Shown piece by piece: positions 8,292 through 17,809 of a DNA stretch of 41,277 nucleotides (its first letter is position 1; every line of letters begins with the position of its first letter). The notes beneath the pieces are model-generated. The model was not told where the DNA came from. It saw nothing but the letters and a program-made list of their open reading frames with translations, and searched no databases. Made by a program: the position numbers and the translations under genes. The stretch comes from Nitrospiraceae bacterium UBA2166 (GTDB lineage Bacteria; Nitrospirota; Nitrospiria; Nitrospirales; UBA2166), in contig DCWI01000026.1 in NCBI GenBank assembly GCA_002328825.1, positions 1 through 41,277 on the forward strand, read 5' to 3'.

Positions 8292-9659
8292 ATGGGAATT
8301 GAATCGATAAATCCTACGACGGGAAAAATCATCAAAACATACGACGCGATGACGCCCGATCAGGTTAAGAAATTTGTAGAGCAATCACATCGCGCATTTA
8401 TGACATGGAAACGAGAAGAATTCTCTGTGCGCTCTTCCGCCATGCATAACGCCGCTCGGATATTGCGAGAACGCGCGTCTGAATACGGAACACTCATGGC
8501 TCAGGAAATGGGCAAGCCTGTTAAAGATGGCATGGCGGAAGCCGAAAAATGTGCATGGGTATGTGAGTATTACGCTGACAATACCAAAGAATTTTTGACT
8601 CCAGAGATTGTTAAAACAGAAGCGACAAGGAGTTTTGTGACCTTCCAACCCCTTGGGGTGATTCTTTCCGTAATGCCATGGAATTTTCCATTCTGGCAAG
8701 TATTCCGATTTGCCGCCCCAGCACTCATGGCAGGCAATGCAGGCATTTTGAAGCACGCATCTAATGTTCCGGGGTGTGCTATTGCGATAGAAACCATCTT
8801 TCTCAATGCCGGATTCCCTGAACACCTCTTTCGAACCCTGCTCATCAAAGCAGGAAAGGTTAGCACGGTTATCGAACATCCCCTTGTACGAGCGGTAACG
8901 TTAACGGGTAGCACGCCAGCCGGAAAGGCCGTAGCGAGCAAGGCTGGGGATATGATCAAAAAAACAGTTTTGGAACTCGGAGGAAACGACCCTTATATCA
9001 TTCTAGCCGATGCAGATCTTGAAGTTGCAACATCCGCCTGCGCAACAAGTCGATTGATTAATGCAGGTCAAAGCTGCATCGCAGCAAAACGTTTTATCGT
9101 TGTCGAATCGATTCGAAAAGAGTTTGAGCATATGTTTGTCGATCGCATGAAAGCGCAAATCATGGGTGATCCCATGGATCCATCGACAACATTGGGACCA
9201 ATGGCAAAACATGAGTTACGTGATGAACTCCACGATCAAGTTAAACAGTGCATAGAAAAAGGCGCGACATGTCTGTTGGGCGGTGAAATTCCTGAGGAGG
9301 AAGGCGCTTTCTATCCAGCCACGGTGCTAACAGACGTCACAAAGGGAATGCCCGCATATGATGAAGAACTATTCGGACCAGTCGCTGCAATTATCGTCGT
9401 GAAAAATGAGCAGGAGGCCATCAAGGTAGCAAACGACTCACCTTTTGGGCTTGGCGCAGCCGTGTTTACCCAGAACATAGAAAGAGGAGAACGCATTGCT
9501 GCAGATGAACTTGAAGCGGGATGTTGTTTTGTAAATTCATTCGTAAAATCTGATCCACGCCTTCCATTTGGAGGCATTAAAGAAAGTGGTTATGGACGTG
9601 AGCTTTCCCACTATGGAATCAAGGAATTTGTTAACATCAAAACCGTAGTCGTCAAATAA
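8292..9659 (+). CDS. Aldehyde dehydrogenase, succinate-semialdehyde type
   Basis: A 455-residue NAD(P)-dependent aldehyde dehydrogenase, complete length for the family. GGAGG eight bases before the ATG at 8292 supports that start; an in-frame GTG lies one codon upstream. The catalytic residues are Glu228 (LELGGNDP) and Cys262 (NAGQSCIAAKR); the NFPFWQVFR and ILKHASNVP segments are typical of the GabD/Sad succinate-semialdehyde dehydrogenase group, which oxidises succinate semialdehyde to succinate. The subgroup call is by motif resemblance and not certain; related enzymes use other small aldehydes. No GABA transaminase is next to it. It appears monocistronic, with the MutS-like gene 92 bases downstream behind its own likely -10 box. 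Confidence 0.82.
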   Translation: MGIESINPTTGKIIKTYDAMTPDQVKKFVEQSHRAFMTWKREEFSVRSSAMHNAARILRERASEYGTLMAQEMGKPVKDGMAEAEKCAWVCEYYADNTKEFLTPEIVKTEATRSFVTFQPLGVILSVMPWNFPFWQVFRFAAPALMAGNAGILKHASNVPGCAIAIETIFLNAGFPEHLFRTLLIKAGKVSTVIEHPLVRAVTLTGSTPAGKAVASKAGDMIKKTVLELGGNDPYIILADADLEVATSACATSRLINAGQSCIAAKRFIVVESIRKEFEHMFVDRMKAQIMGDPMDPSTTLGPMAKHELRDELHDQVKQCIEKGATCLLGGEIPEEEGAFYPATVLTDVTKGMPAYDEELFGPVAAIIVVKNEQEAIKVANDSPFGLGAAVFTQNIERGERIAADELEAGCCFVNSFVKSDPRLPFGGIKESGYGRELSHYGIKEFVNIKTVVVK

Positions 9660-9714
9660 GGGAATATGTAAATTAGGCATTTCCCTCCGTTCTGCCTTAA
9701 TCTGATGTTTGCTT

Positions 9715-9720
9715 TATAAT
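9715..9720 (+). promoter_or_regulatory. Probable -10 box for the MutS-like/lgt operon
   Basis: A perfect TATAAT lies 31 bases before the ATG at 9752. The hexamer 17 bases upstream (CTGCCT) is a poor -35 match, so the call rests on the -10 sequence and its position only. Confidence 0.35.
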
Positions 9721-9751
9721 TTCATTTACGATTAAACCACGGGAAAAACTA

Positions 9752-11536
9752 ATGTCATCATCTTCCCCTCATACCATATACTCTAAACGTTTATCCGCAC
9801 GTCAAGACTATGTAGCGTATTGGAAAAAGCGTGATCGATGGATATCAGATATACGCCTATTAATATTTATCAGCGGGGTTGTTACTGCGTGGTTTGCGAT
9901 TGGCACACTGTCCTGGTGGTTAATTAGCATACCAATACTTATATTTGGAGGTTTCCTCATTCTCCATAGACAGGTCAAAAAACAATTACATTATGCCGAA
10001 CGAAGTGTGGTGTTCTATGAGCATGGCCTTGCGCGACTGGAAGATAGATGGACTGGAATTGGAGTGTCAGAAATTGGACTTCAAGATGAAGACCATCTCT
10101 ACGCTGAGGATCTAGATCTCTTCGGTTCAGGATCGCTCTTTGAGCTTCTGTGTACTGCACGAACATCGGGAGGTGTCCAGACACTATCTCAGTGGTTAAA
10201 AAAATCAGCCTCAATCGATGAAATCAGGCTCAGACAAGATGCCGTCAAAGAATTATGCCCCCATCTTGATCTTCGAGAATCTCTAGTGCTTCTCGGTCAA
10301 AACCATCGTGTATCCCTTAACGCCGATAAACTGTTAGCATGGAGTGAAAGACCACATACGAATAACGTAAAATTCCATAGAATAATCGTATCTGCTTTGG
10401 CGATCATCATGCTGATCAGTCTTGCTGGATTGTCAATGGGATTATACGGGTTAGGCCCAGTGTTACTGGTGACAATCATCAACGGAGTATATGCCAGGAT
10501 TCTTCAAGACCGTGTCTACGAAACTCTGTCCCACATCAGTCGCCATGGAAATGACCTCACCCTGCTTTCAGAATTTCTAAAGTATATAGAAACTGAACTG
10601 TTTATCAACCAAAAGATGACTATATTGCAACAGCGCCTAGAACCAAACACAATTAGGCCATCTCAACAACTTGGCAAACTGATACGATTGTTAACCCTCT
10701 ACGATTCGACAAGAAATCAGTTCTTCTCCTTGGTTTCGTGGATTGTTCTCTGGACAACACACATTGCATTCGCTACAGAAGAGTGGAGAGAAATTTCAGG
10801 TGGATCATTGCGTCAATGGCTAACTGTGGTTGGAGAATTTGAGGCTCTCGTTTCGCTCTCCGGATATGCGTATGAACACCCCGACGACCCATTCCCAGAA
10901 ATTCTAGAAAATGAGATCGCGTTTGAGGGTGAGCAGTTGGGCCATCCGCTTCTTCCCGCCTCAGCTAGTGTTCGAAATGACATTTCCCTCGGTCATCCAT
11001 CTCAAATAATATTAGTCAGCGGTTCAAATATGTCTGGCAAAAGCACGATGCTGAGAACGGTAGGAATCAATGCGGTGTTGGCAATGGCAGGAGCGCCTGT
11101 ACGTGCACACCATTTGAAATGCTCAAGAATGTCAATTGGCGCCACCCTTCGCATTCAGGATTCACTACAAGCCGGAAAGTCTCGCTTCTATGCAGAAATT
11201 ACAAGGATGAGTCAGATTATGGCATTGACAAACGACTCACTCCCTGTCTTATTTCTCTTTGATGAGGTTCTTCACGGTACAAACTCTCACGATCGGGTGA
11301 TCGGGGCTAAGGCAATTATCCATAGGTTTCTAGAACGCAAGACAATAGGGTTGATCACAACTCACGATTTGGCATTGACTGATATTGGAAGAACATTGTC
11401 CCCACAAGTTATGAACATGCACTTTAAAGACCACATCAACAATGGAGAAATTCAGTTTGATTACCGCATGCAGCCTGGCGTGGTTAAAACAAGCAATGCA
11501 TTGGCATTGATGCGTAAAGTAGGGTTAGACGTTTAA
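9752..11536 (+). CDS. Membrane-anchored MutS-family ATPase
   Basis: A 594-residue protein with a C-terminal MutS ATPase domain and no MutS mismatch-recognition domain. The Walker A is SGSNMSGKST, followed by the MutS-type motif SRFYAEITRMSQI, Walker B LFLFDEVLHGTN and the switch TTHDLALTD. Two hydrophobic helices lie near the N-terminus (about residues 33-70) and two more around 208-245, so it should be membrane bound. This matches the uncharacterised MutS-like group with transmembrane segments seen in several phyla; it is not the repair protein MutS itself. lgt starts on the base after its TAA stop, so the two are co-translated. A role in DNA repair is not supported by the architecture; function unknown. 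Confidence 0.85.
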   Translation: MSSSSPHTIYSKRLSARQDYVAYWKKRDRWISDIRLLIFISGVVTAWFAIGTLSWWLISIPILIFGGFLILHRQVKKQLHYAERSVVFYEHGLARLEDRWTGIGVSEIGLQDEDHLYAEDLDLFGSGSLFELLCTARTSGGVQTLSQWLKKSASIDEIRLRQDAVKELCPHLDLRESLVLLGQNHRVSLNADKLLAWSERPHTNNVKFHRIIVSALAIIMLISLAGLSMGLYGLGPVLLVTIINGVYARILQDRVYETLSHISRHGNDLTLLSEFLKYIETELFINQKMTILQQRLEPNTIRPSQQLGKLIRLLTLYDSTRNQFFSLVSWIVLWTTHIAFATEEWREISGGSLRQWLTVVGEFEALVSLSGYAYEHPDDPFPEILENEIAFEGEQLGHPLLPASASVRNDISLGHPSQIILVSGSNMSGKSTMLRTVGINAVLAMAGAPVRAHHLKCSRMSIGATLRIQDSLQAGKSRFYAEITRMSQIMALTNDSLPVLFLFDEVLHGTNSHDRVIGAKAIIHRFLERKTIGLITTHDLALTDIGRTLSPQVMNMHFKDHINNGEIQFDYRMQPGVVKTSNALALMRKVGLDV

Positions 11537-12328
11537 ATGCTTTATCCCTATATCGATCCAGCAGCCATCCGTTTTGGAAATTTTGCTATTCACTGGTATG
11601 GATTGATGTATGTTGTCGGTCTTCTTGTTGGATACTGGCTCGGACGCATTCGCGCTGCAAAACAAAACTCTGGTTGGAATCCAGATGATCTTGCAGATAT
11701 GTTTTTTTATGGAGCTCTTGGAGTCATGCTCGGTGGCCGCGTTGGTTACGTTCTTTTCTACAACTTCAGTGAGCTTCTTCATGATCCACTTATGCTGTTC
11801 CGCGTGTGGCAGGGTGGAATGTCGTTTCATGGTGGAATACTAGGAGTGGCTTTTTCTATGTGGTTGTACGCCCGGAGAAACCGTCGAGCGTTTTTTGAAG
11901 TCACAGACTTTATGATTCCACTCGTTCCAATTGGATTGGGCGCTGGACGTATCGGCAATTTCATCAATGGGGAATTATGGGGACGCCCAACAAATGCAGA
12001 TTGGGGAATGATTTTCCCACATGTCGACAGCGCGCTGCGTCACCCATCCATGTTATACCAAGCGATGCTAGAGGGAGTCATCCTGTTTGTCATTGTGTGG
12101 ACCTACTCCGCTCGACCTCGCCCAAGGATGGCAGTCTCAGGCCTATTTCTCTCATGTTACGGAATATTTCGATTTGGAGTCGAATTTGTTCGCCAACCTG
12201 ATGCCCACATTGGCTTTGTTGCCTTCGGGTGGGTTACCATGGGCCATCTGCTCTCATCACCCATGATCGTACTTGGAGTACTGTTTATGGTATTAGCGCA
12301 TAAAAATCGTCTAGTGCTATTGAAGTAG
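11537..12328 (+). CDS. lgt: Phosphatidylglycerol--prolipoprotein diacylglyceryl transferase
   Basis: Lgt (263 residues, normal length) is the inner-membrane enzyme that transfers diacylglycerol from phosphatidylglycerol to the lipobox cysteine of prolipoproteins, the first step of lipoprotein maturation. The Lgt signature GAGRIGNFINGELWGRPT is intact, and the essential histidine motif MSFHGGILG and N-terminal HWYGLMYVVG are present; about seven hydrophobic segments are visible. The ATG abuts the stop of the MutS-like gene, so expression is presumably coupled. The downstream mltD is convergent. Confidence 0.97.
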   Translation: MLYPYIDPAAIRFGNFAIHWYGLMYVVGLLVGYWLGRIRAAKQNSGWNPDDLADMFFYGALGVMLGGRVGYVLFYNFSELLHDPLMLFRVWQGGMSFHGGILGVAFSMWLYARRNRRAFFEVTDFMIPLVPIGLGAGRIGNFINGELWGRPTNADWGMIFPHVDSALRHPSMLYQAMLEGVILFVIVWTYSARPRPRMAVSGLFLSCYGIFRFGVEFVRQPDAHIGFVAFGWVTMGHLLSSPMIVLGVLFMVLAHKNRLVLLK

Positions 12329-12397
12329 CCGCCGGAGAGAAAAATAACAAAATTTAGAAGTCCCTTTTGTGCTGTGCACGAATCCCATTCTGATCCA

Positions 12398-14524
12398 TTA
12401 TCCCGTCGTCTCAGCAACCCTCTCCAGTACTGGAATATTAACATGCTCCCCTAAACTTACCCGGTTAAGGTCAAGATCAGGATTATATTGACGAAGGAGC
12501 CAGACGGGAACTTGATATTTTTTCAGAGCAAGACCCCAAACTGATTCTCCTCGCTGCACTGTGTGAGGGTGCGTATCACGAATACGAAACTGATTGAAAA
12601 ATTTTTCCTGCAACCCTTGATGATAGGAAAGACGCCTTGATTCAAAAACTTCTTCAGTTACGCGAGAAAAAACTAACTTCAATCGCGTACCACTAACAAC
12701 GTGTTCCCCAAAATCCATGGCATTGATAGTGCGAAGATTTTGGGTTCGAATTCTAAGCCACTCGGCATAATGCCCAAGGGTTTCTAGTGCATGTACTTCA
12801 ATGGTCTGATCTGAAGCGACTGTATAATCGCTAGGATCAGCAGAAAGCATAACCTGAACCGAGGCCAGAACATTTTCATCAAGTTCACCTCTAGTTTTTT
12901 GTTGCTGATGTTTCATCTCGTTCAGTGCATTCGTCGTTCTATTAAGTGCCCCTGCATCAGCCTGAATCTGTACAGTTTTAGCCTCAGCAACAACTAAAAT
13001 GCCAGGCGAGGCTAGATTTTTTTCCCTCAAACGCAGCACTTGTCCTATCTCAAGCTTATGCCGATTTTGTAGTGGGTTCAACCTGAGTAATGTTGGTTCA
13101 CCAATACCAAAACGTTGTGTAATTCGATAGATTGAATCACCACGCCTAACCACATACTCCCCACTTTCAGGAATATGTTCTTGTGTCACAGACTTAGTAC
13201 GCGTATTACCCCTTTTCTCTGTAGGCAGAACAATGTTTTGCCCTACATAGATGAGATGCTTACCATTGATCCTATTTAGGCTCACCAAGGCTTCAACACG
13301 AACACCATATTGTGCAGCAATCCCAGACAGCGTATCTCCTTGGCGAACGCGATGAGACCGATCACGTTTTTGCCTGACAAAACGCTCACTAGAAGGAATA
13401 TTGGTGAGCATGACAGATATATCAGAATTCACATGAGCACTAGGCAAGCGTAGCTGAAAGTTTCGAGGAACATACTTTCTTCCTGTCCAGACTGCCTCTC
13501 TAAGTGCAGGATTATATTTTTGTAGTGTGGCACGACCTATGTTAAGCGCTACTTCTAATGTTTTCACGTCGAGATACTCGGGAACCGTCACAATCATCAT
13601 ACTTGCAGGCAAATCCCTCTCAAGATGTCCAAAATAAGTAACCGCATTCCTGTCCACGTCTAGGGCGGCAAGAAAGGCAGGATAGAAGTTTCGAGAAGCA
13701 AAGCCAAAAGTGCGCCCCCTATAACGTTCAATGATGGTTTCGATATTGTGTGTTTTCAGGCTGCGAATAGCTCGCCGCATACCTGCTACTCCATGGTTAT
13801 AGGCGGTCAGCGCCAATGGCCAGTGCCCCAACGTGGCATAGTTTCGTTCAAGCAACTGCACCGCCGCAACTGTCGCCATATATGGATCTTGACGCTCGTC
13901 GACAACATTATCAATGCGCATAAACCTCTGTCCAGTTGAACGAGTGAACTGCCACAGCCCAACAGCCCCAGCATGCGAAGATGCATTCGGATTAAAAGAC
14001 GATTCCACATGAGGAAGCACGGCAAGCTCTGCTGGCAAGTTTTGCTCTGAAAGAGTCTGAAGAATATGTGGAACCCATGCTCCAGAACGAATCAATCCTT
14101 CTCGAAACTTATCGGCCTGACCTTGTTGAAACCGTAGTTGCTGCGCAGCACTGCGTAAGGTCGTATTGCTCACATCAGCTGGCCAAAGCGACAGAAGACG
14201 CTCCTCTTCTGTACTCAGGTTAGAACGTTTTCCTCGAGCCAATAAGCGAAGTATTTGAGCGTGTCGATCTTTGGCTGATTTGATTGCTTTATCACGAGCA
14301 CGATGGTTTTGATTGGCAGGGAGACTGATAACTTCATATACAACATCAAGATGTTTGGAATCATGGATAAATCCATGACCAGTATCAATCTCTGTATACA
14401 CTCGAGTCCAAAATTTCACCGCCGGATCAAGCTCTGCCGCCCGAGGAAACAAAGCAAGATTTGTTCCAGCTTCAACTGACACTGCAAACATCAGAGAGAA
14501 CAGGAGGAAAAAAAATATCTTCAT
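12398..14524 (-). CDS. mltD: Membrane-bound lytic murein transglycosylase D-like, multiple LysM domains
   Basis: A 708-residue secreted peptidoglycan hydrolase. An ATG at 14524 begins a clean signal peptide (about residues 1-19, ending VSVEA); no lipobox cysteine is seen, unlike E. coli MltD. The transglycosylase domain (about 145-260) has catalytic Glu174 in HVESSFNP, then GAVGLWQFTRSTGQRF and LTAYNHG. LysM peptidoglycan-binding modules follow at about 391-434, 457-500 and 654-700, with a degenerate one near 567-618. The enzyme cleaves the glycan strand to 1,6-anhydromuropeptides in the periplasm. An in-frame TTG five codons upstream is less likely. It is convergent with lgt. Confidence 0.93.
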   Translation of the reverse strand: MKIFFFLLFSLMFAVSVEAGTNLALFPRAAELDPAVKFWTRVYTEIDTGHGFIHDSKHLDVVYEVISLPANQNHRARDKAIKSAKDRHAQILRLLARGKRSNLSTEEERLLSLWPADVSNTTLRSAAQQLRFQQGQADKFREGLIRSGAWVPHILQTLSEQNLPAELAVLPHVESSFNPNASSHAGAVGLWQFTRSTGQRFMRIDNVVDERQDPYMATVAAVQLLERNYATLGHWPLALTAYNHGVAGMRRAIRSLKTHNIETIIERYRGRTFGFASRNFYPAFLAALDVDRNAVTYFGHLERDLPASMMIVTVPEYLDVKTLEVALNIGRATLQKYNPALREAVWTGRKYVPRNFQLRLPSAHVNSDISVMLTNIPSSERFVRQKRDRSHRVRQGDTLSGIAAQYGVRVEALVSLNRINGKHLIYVGQNIVLPTEKRGNTRTKSVTQEHIPESGEYVVRRGDSIYRITQRFGIGEPTLLRLNPLQNRHKLEIGQVLRLREKNLASPGILVVAEAKTVQIQADAGALNRTTNALNEMKHQQQKTRGELDENVLASVQVMLSADPSDYTVASDQTIEVHALETLGHYAEWLRIRTQNLRTINAMDFGEHVVSGTRLKLVFSRVTEEVFESRRLSYHQGLQEKFFNQFRIRDTHPHTVQRGESVWGLALKKYQVPVWLLRQYNPDLDLNRVSLGEHVNIPVLERVAETTG

Positions 14525-14948
14525 GACTTTTCCGTACAATTACACATTACTTGAAAATAGAGTGGCGTGAAAAACTCTGCCTATGTAATGTCAGGCTCCC
14601 TTATCAAAGATTCTTGGACATATATTTGCTGCCAAGTTCCTAGCAAGTACCCATACTTTAGATGCACACTACATAAACAATATACTACTCGAACACTTAG
14701 AGACAAGCTGTCTTTATCCTAGTTTTAAAAATTATCACCTCTCGACATCTTATACCTTGAGTCAGAATGTCTGGAGGTGACGATTTCACGACGGATCCAT
14801 ATGCTTAAACAAATCACCTTTTCCCAGAATTACAGTGGAAATAAAAACAACAAACCTCCAAGTCATCTGCGCTGCTGTTGGCATACCAAAGCCTTGCACG
14901 ACATTGCATAATAAGCCACCCATGTAGTTGAAAAGCTAGAGCCTGGCA
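14525..14948. other. Intergenic region between mltD and the CobW-type gene
   Basis: About 420 bases upstream of mltD and downstream of the CobW-type gene (both minus strand). It should contain the mltD promoter. The notable structure is a long imperfect hairpin at 14735-14780, listed separately. No credible ORF or RNA gene was recognised. Confidence 0.5.
14720..14780 (-). terminator. Possible terminator hairpin downstream of the CobW-type gene
   Basis: Arms 14735-14748 and 14767-14780 pair over 14 positions with one mismatch and one G-U, around an 18-base loop. On the minus strand the stem is followed by ATAATTTTTAAAA, a T-rich tail. It lies about 170 bases past the 14949 stop. The long loop is atypical for an intrinsic terminator, so a regulatory dyad is an alternative. 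Confidence 0.4.
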
Positions 14949-15872
14949 CTAGATACGTCGAATGGCAACGATTCGTCCAATCAAGTTCTTGGGCAGATCC
15001 CTTGGAGGAGAAACTAATTGGATACGTGAACCAACGCCTTGAACTAACCAAATCCCTTCAGATGTGCGAACAACTCCCTTGACGCGAAGAGCGATAAGCT
15101 TTTGTAACTGTAGTATAAGTGAATCTTTCGAAATTCCACTTTTGATTATAATTTCCTCTGCTACAAATTGTTCATGTGTGTGAGGAATGATATCTCGTTT
15201 TTTTCTGACGTTTAATCTTCCTTCATCATCAGGATGTGGGGGAAATAAGATTGCGGAGTCAACTTTCCCATTCACACTATGGAGAATTGGAGTTCCCGGT
15301 GCCATATCCGCGAGCATAGATTCGACCCGGCGGACAGCTTTTTCCGTTACTAAATCTATTTTGTTCACTACCAACAAATCGGCCGATGAAATCTGTTGCT
15401 CCGTAGTGCCTTCAATATCTCGCCCTTCCACAAACTGTTCGGCATTAACAACGACAACAGCTAGCGCTTCTCCAACCCAGTGAACAACGGGTTCCCGCCA
15501 AAAGGTAACCAGCGTTTCGAAAGGAAGAGCAACACCCGATGTCTCGACAATTATACGATCTGGGTTGTGAAGTTTCCACAAATCATGAAGAGTCGTAAGT
15601 AATTCATTGGACAATTGGCAGCAAACACACCCACCTTCTAGTTCAACATAATGAGCATTGCTTTCTTGACCAAAAATCGCTTTGTCGATTCCCAGCTCAC
15701 CAAATTCATTAGACACCACGGCCATACGATAACCACAGGCTTGAGCCTCATGTAGCAAATGGCGAATCAGTGTCGTTTTTCCAGCTCCCAAAAATCCAGA
15801 GACAACGAGCGCTGGAACGCCGATCGAAGGGACAGGTTGAAGCGAACTTGATTCTAAGCTCTGATCAAACAC
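14949..15872 (-). CDS. CobW/COG0523-family GTP-binding metallochaperone
   Basis: A 307-residue P-loop GTPase of the CobW/YjiA/ZNG group. Walker A GFLGAGKTT (residues 26-34), the metal-binding GGCVCC motif (Cys82, Cys84, Cys85), and the guanine-specificity motif NKID (170-173) are intact; a CobW C-terminal domain follows from about residue 225. Members deliver zinc or cobalt to client enzymes or take part in cobalamin synthesis. No cobalamin, nitrile hydratase or zinc-regulated gene is beside it, so the metal is undecided. The start is GTG with AAAGGTGA a few bases ahead. It is divergent from the rRNA methyltransferase. Confidence 0.9.
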   Translation of the reverse strand: MFDQSLESSSLQPVPSIGVPALVVSGFLGAGKTTLIRHLLHEAQACGYRMAVVSNEFGELGIDKAIFGQESNAHYVELEGGCVCCQLSNELLTTLHDLWKLHNPDRIIVETSGVALPFETLVTFWREPVVHWVGEALAVVVVNAEQFVEGRDIEGTTEQQISSADLLVVNKIDLVTEKAVRRVESMLADMAPGTPILHSVNGKVDSAILFPPHPDDEGRLNVRKKRDIIPHTHEQFVAEEIIIKSGISKDSLILQLQKLIALRVKGVVRTSEGIWLVQGVGSRIQLVSPPRDLPKNLIGRIVAIRRI

Positions 15873-16100
15873 CTTTGAGTCACCTTTCTATTCTGTTGAA
15901 AATAAGCTTTACCGCTTGGCGATCACATTCATTCGTCTCTATTTTACTGATGTCGCTCATCACTTGCTAGAATCTATGTTATTGTTTGACTTTGTTAGAA
16001 TGGAGAGGAAAGAAAAACGCCTAAGAACTCTCCTTCCCCATCACAATACTGTCAAGTAAACATTATGGCCCTACACAATTGAAAGTGTATTTTACAAATC

Positions 16101-16898
16101 ATGGTTGAACAATATCGTCGCGGAAAAAAAAAAGGATTACTTCTTGGCAATCATCAAAGATGTTGGGTGTGGGGAAGGAATGTGGTTTTAGAAACTCTAC
16201 GTGCTGGCCATTGGCCAATTCTAGAATTGTATTGTTCAGATCAACTTGAGCTTGATGAAATGAAAGAGGTTCATTTGTTAGCGAAGCAGAATAATATTGA
16301 GGTACATTTTGAAACAAACACATCACTTCACAAACGCTGTCATTCAGCAGAACATCAAGGACACCTAGCGAAAATGCCTCCCTTCCCATACGCAGAGTCT
16401 TTATCTCTTTTAACTCGACTCATCAAGACCATAAAATATCCTTTGCTTGTAATTTGTGATGCTATTCAGGATCCTTACAATTTGGGGGCTTTAATACGTT
16501 CAGCTGAAGCACTTGGTGTTGATGGCATCTTTATCGGTACAACTCATCAGGTTGGAGTGACCAGTATTGTCGCACGAAGTTCTGCCGGAGCTGTAAACCA
16601 CATCCCCATCTCACGCACTGAAAACCTTGAAGAAATCATTGATGTGGCAAAGAGTCACGGAATTCAAGTAATTGGCACACATGACACCTCCGGGATCCCT
16701 GCATTTGAGTGTAACCTTAAAAAACCCACGGTAATGATTATCGGCAATGAAGGCCATGGAATGCGCGATTCCCTGCGCAATCGAAGCGATCAGCTGATTC
16801 ATATCCCACAACATGGTGCGATCTCATCACTTAACGCAGCTGTATCAGCTGGAATTTTGTTTTATGAAACGCGTCGCCAGAGAAAACAGAAAAAATAA
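16101..16898 (+). CDS. rlmB: SpoU/TrmH-family rRNA 2'-O-methyltransferase, RlmB-like
   Basis: A 265-residue SPOUT methyltransferase. An N-terminal substrate-binding domain (about 1-105, VWGRNVVLETLRAG) is followed by the three SPOUT motifs: DPYNLGALIRSAEALGVDG, IIGNEGHGM and IPQHGAISSLNAAVSAGI, which form the knotted SAM site. RlmB methylates G2251 in the P loop of 23S rRNA; the length and N-terminal domain fit RlmB, though other TrmH-family RNA enzymes look similar. The ATG has no strong ribosome site. The convergent LON-domain gene ends 13 bases downstream. Confidence 0.88.
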   Translation: MVEQYRRGKKKGLLLGNHQRCWVWGRNVVLETLRAGHWPILELYCSDQLELDEMKEVHLLAKQNNIEVHFETNTSLHKRCHSAEHQGHLAKMPPFPYAESLSLLTRLIKTIKYPLLVICDAIQDPYNLGALIRSAEALGVDGIFIGTTHQVGVTSIVARSSAGAVNHIPISRTENLEEIIDVAKSHGIQVIGTHDTSGIPAFECNLKKPTVMIIGNEGHGMRDSLRNRSDQLIHIPQHGAISSLNAAVSAGILFYETRRQRKQKK

Positions 16899-16911
16899 AT
16901 TCGTTTTAACC

Positions 16912-17568
16912 TTAGGTTGAGGAATACGGCATTGGCAATTTCAATCGCATCAAATCAACAAGGCGACCAGCCTGTTGTGCCAACGTCTTGGATTCAAGGA
17001 GAAATTGCCTTTCATTGTGGCTGAAATCTAGCCCTGCAGATAAGCTATTAACCAATACCAGATCACTGATTTTACCCGCTGCAATTAGCTGATATTGATC
17101 GTCAGCTCTCTGCGAAATGAGATATTCTTTTGCTGCGTGCGCTAAGTGCCCAAGCAATACGGGATCTAGGGTTTTTGCGTTGTCTTCAGGAAGGAGAGAT
17201 ATTTTAGCCTGCCTATAGCTGGTAGAAACCTCCTGCTCCTCGTAATGACAACGATTAAATCCTTGCAATATAATATTATATCGACCATCAGATAGTTTTT
17301 TCGCGCTGACCATCCGGCCAACAGTACCTCGATCAAAAATCTGAGGCGATTCATCATAATGATCTTCCCAACCCTCTTTTAACAACGCCATCCCTACACA
17401 CTGCCCTCGCGATAACACATCGTGCACCATTTCACAATAACGAGACTCAAAAACATGCAGTGGCAGATATGTATATGGAAACAAAACAACATTCGGCAAT
17501 GGAAAGAGGGGAATTATAGCTGGGATGAGGAAGGGGAATTTTTGAGATGAGGAAAAGTCAGATGACAT
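16912..17568 (-). CDS. LON substrate-binding domain protein
   Basis: A 218-residue stand-alone version of the N-terminal domain of Lon protease, without ATPase or protease parts. The family opening IIPLFPLPNVVLFP and the following PLHVFESRYCEMV are clear, with a central beta-rich part and a helical C-terminus. Such proteins are widespread and their function is largely unknown; a role in substrate or partner binding is assumed from the Lon domain. The ATG at 17568 is preferred over an in-frame TTG at 17598. It appears to be transcribed alone. Confidence 0.9.
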   Translation of the reverse strand: MSSDFSSSQKFPFLIPAIIPLFPLPNVVLFPYTYLPLHVFESRYCEMVHDVLSRGQCVGMALLKEGWEDHYDESPQIFDRGTVGRMVSAKKLSDGRYNIILQGFNRCHYEEQEVSTSYRQAKISLLPEDNAKTLDPVLLGHLAHAAKEYLISQRADDQYQLIAAGKISDLVLVNSLSAGLDFSHNERQFLLESKTLAQQAGRLVDLMRLKLPMPYSST

Positions 17569-17809
17569 ATAAGTTAAAAGCACCGAAGAGTTTTTCAATA
17601 TCCCAGCAGAAAACCATCAACGCGCCCCCTCTGTGCCAACGTGAAACAAAACTTCATTGAACCAACAGCTAATCAAGCATCGCAAATTCATTAAACTATT
17701 CATCTCATTCCAACAAAATTCAGGCAAATCATCACAGCAAACTCATCTGCATGATAGAAGAAACAACCCGGCAGCTACAGCAAACATTCATCACAAATGA
17801 GCCCAAAGT

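Noticed and set aside
9660..9685. Hairpin after the aldehyde dehydrogenase (GGGAA...TTCCC with a bulge)
   Set aside because: Short stem and no T-run after it; not convincing as a terminator.
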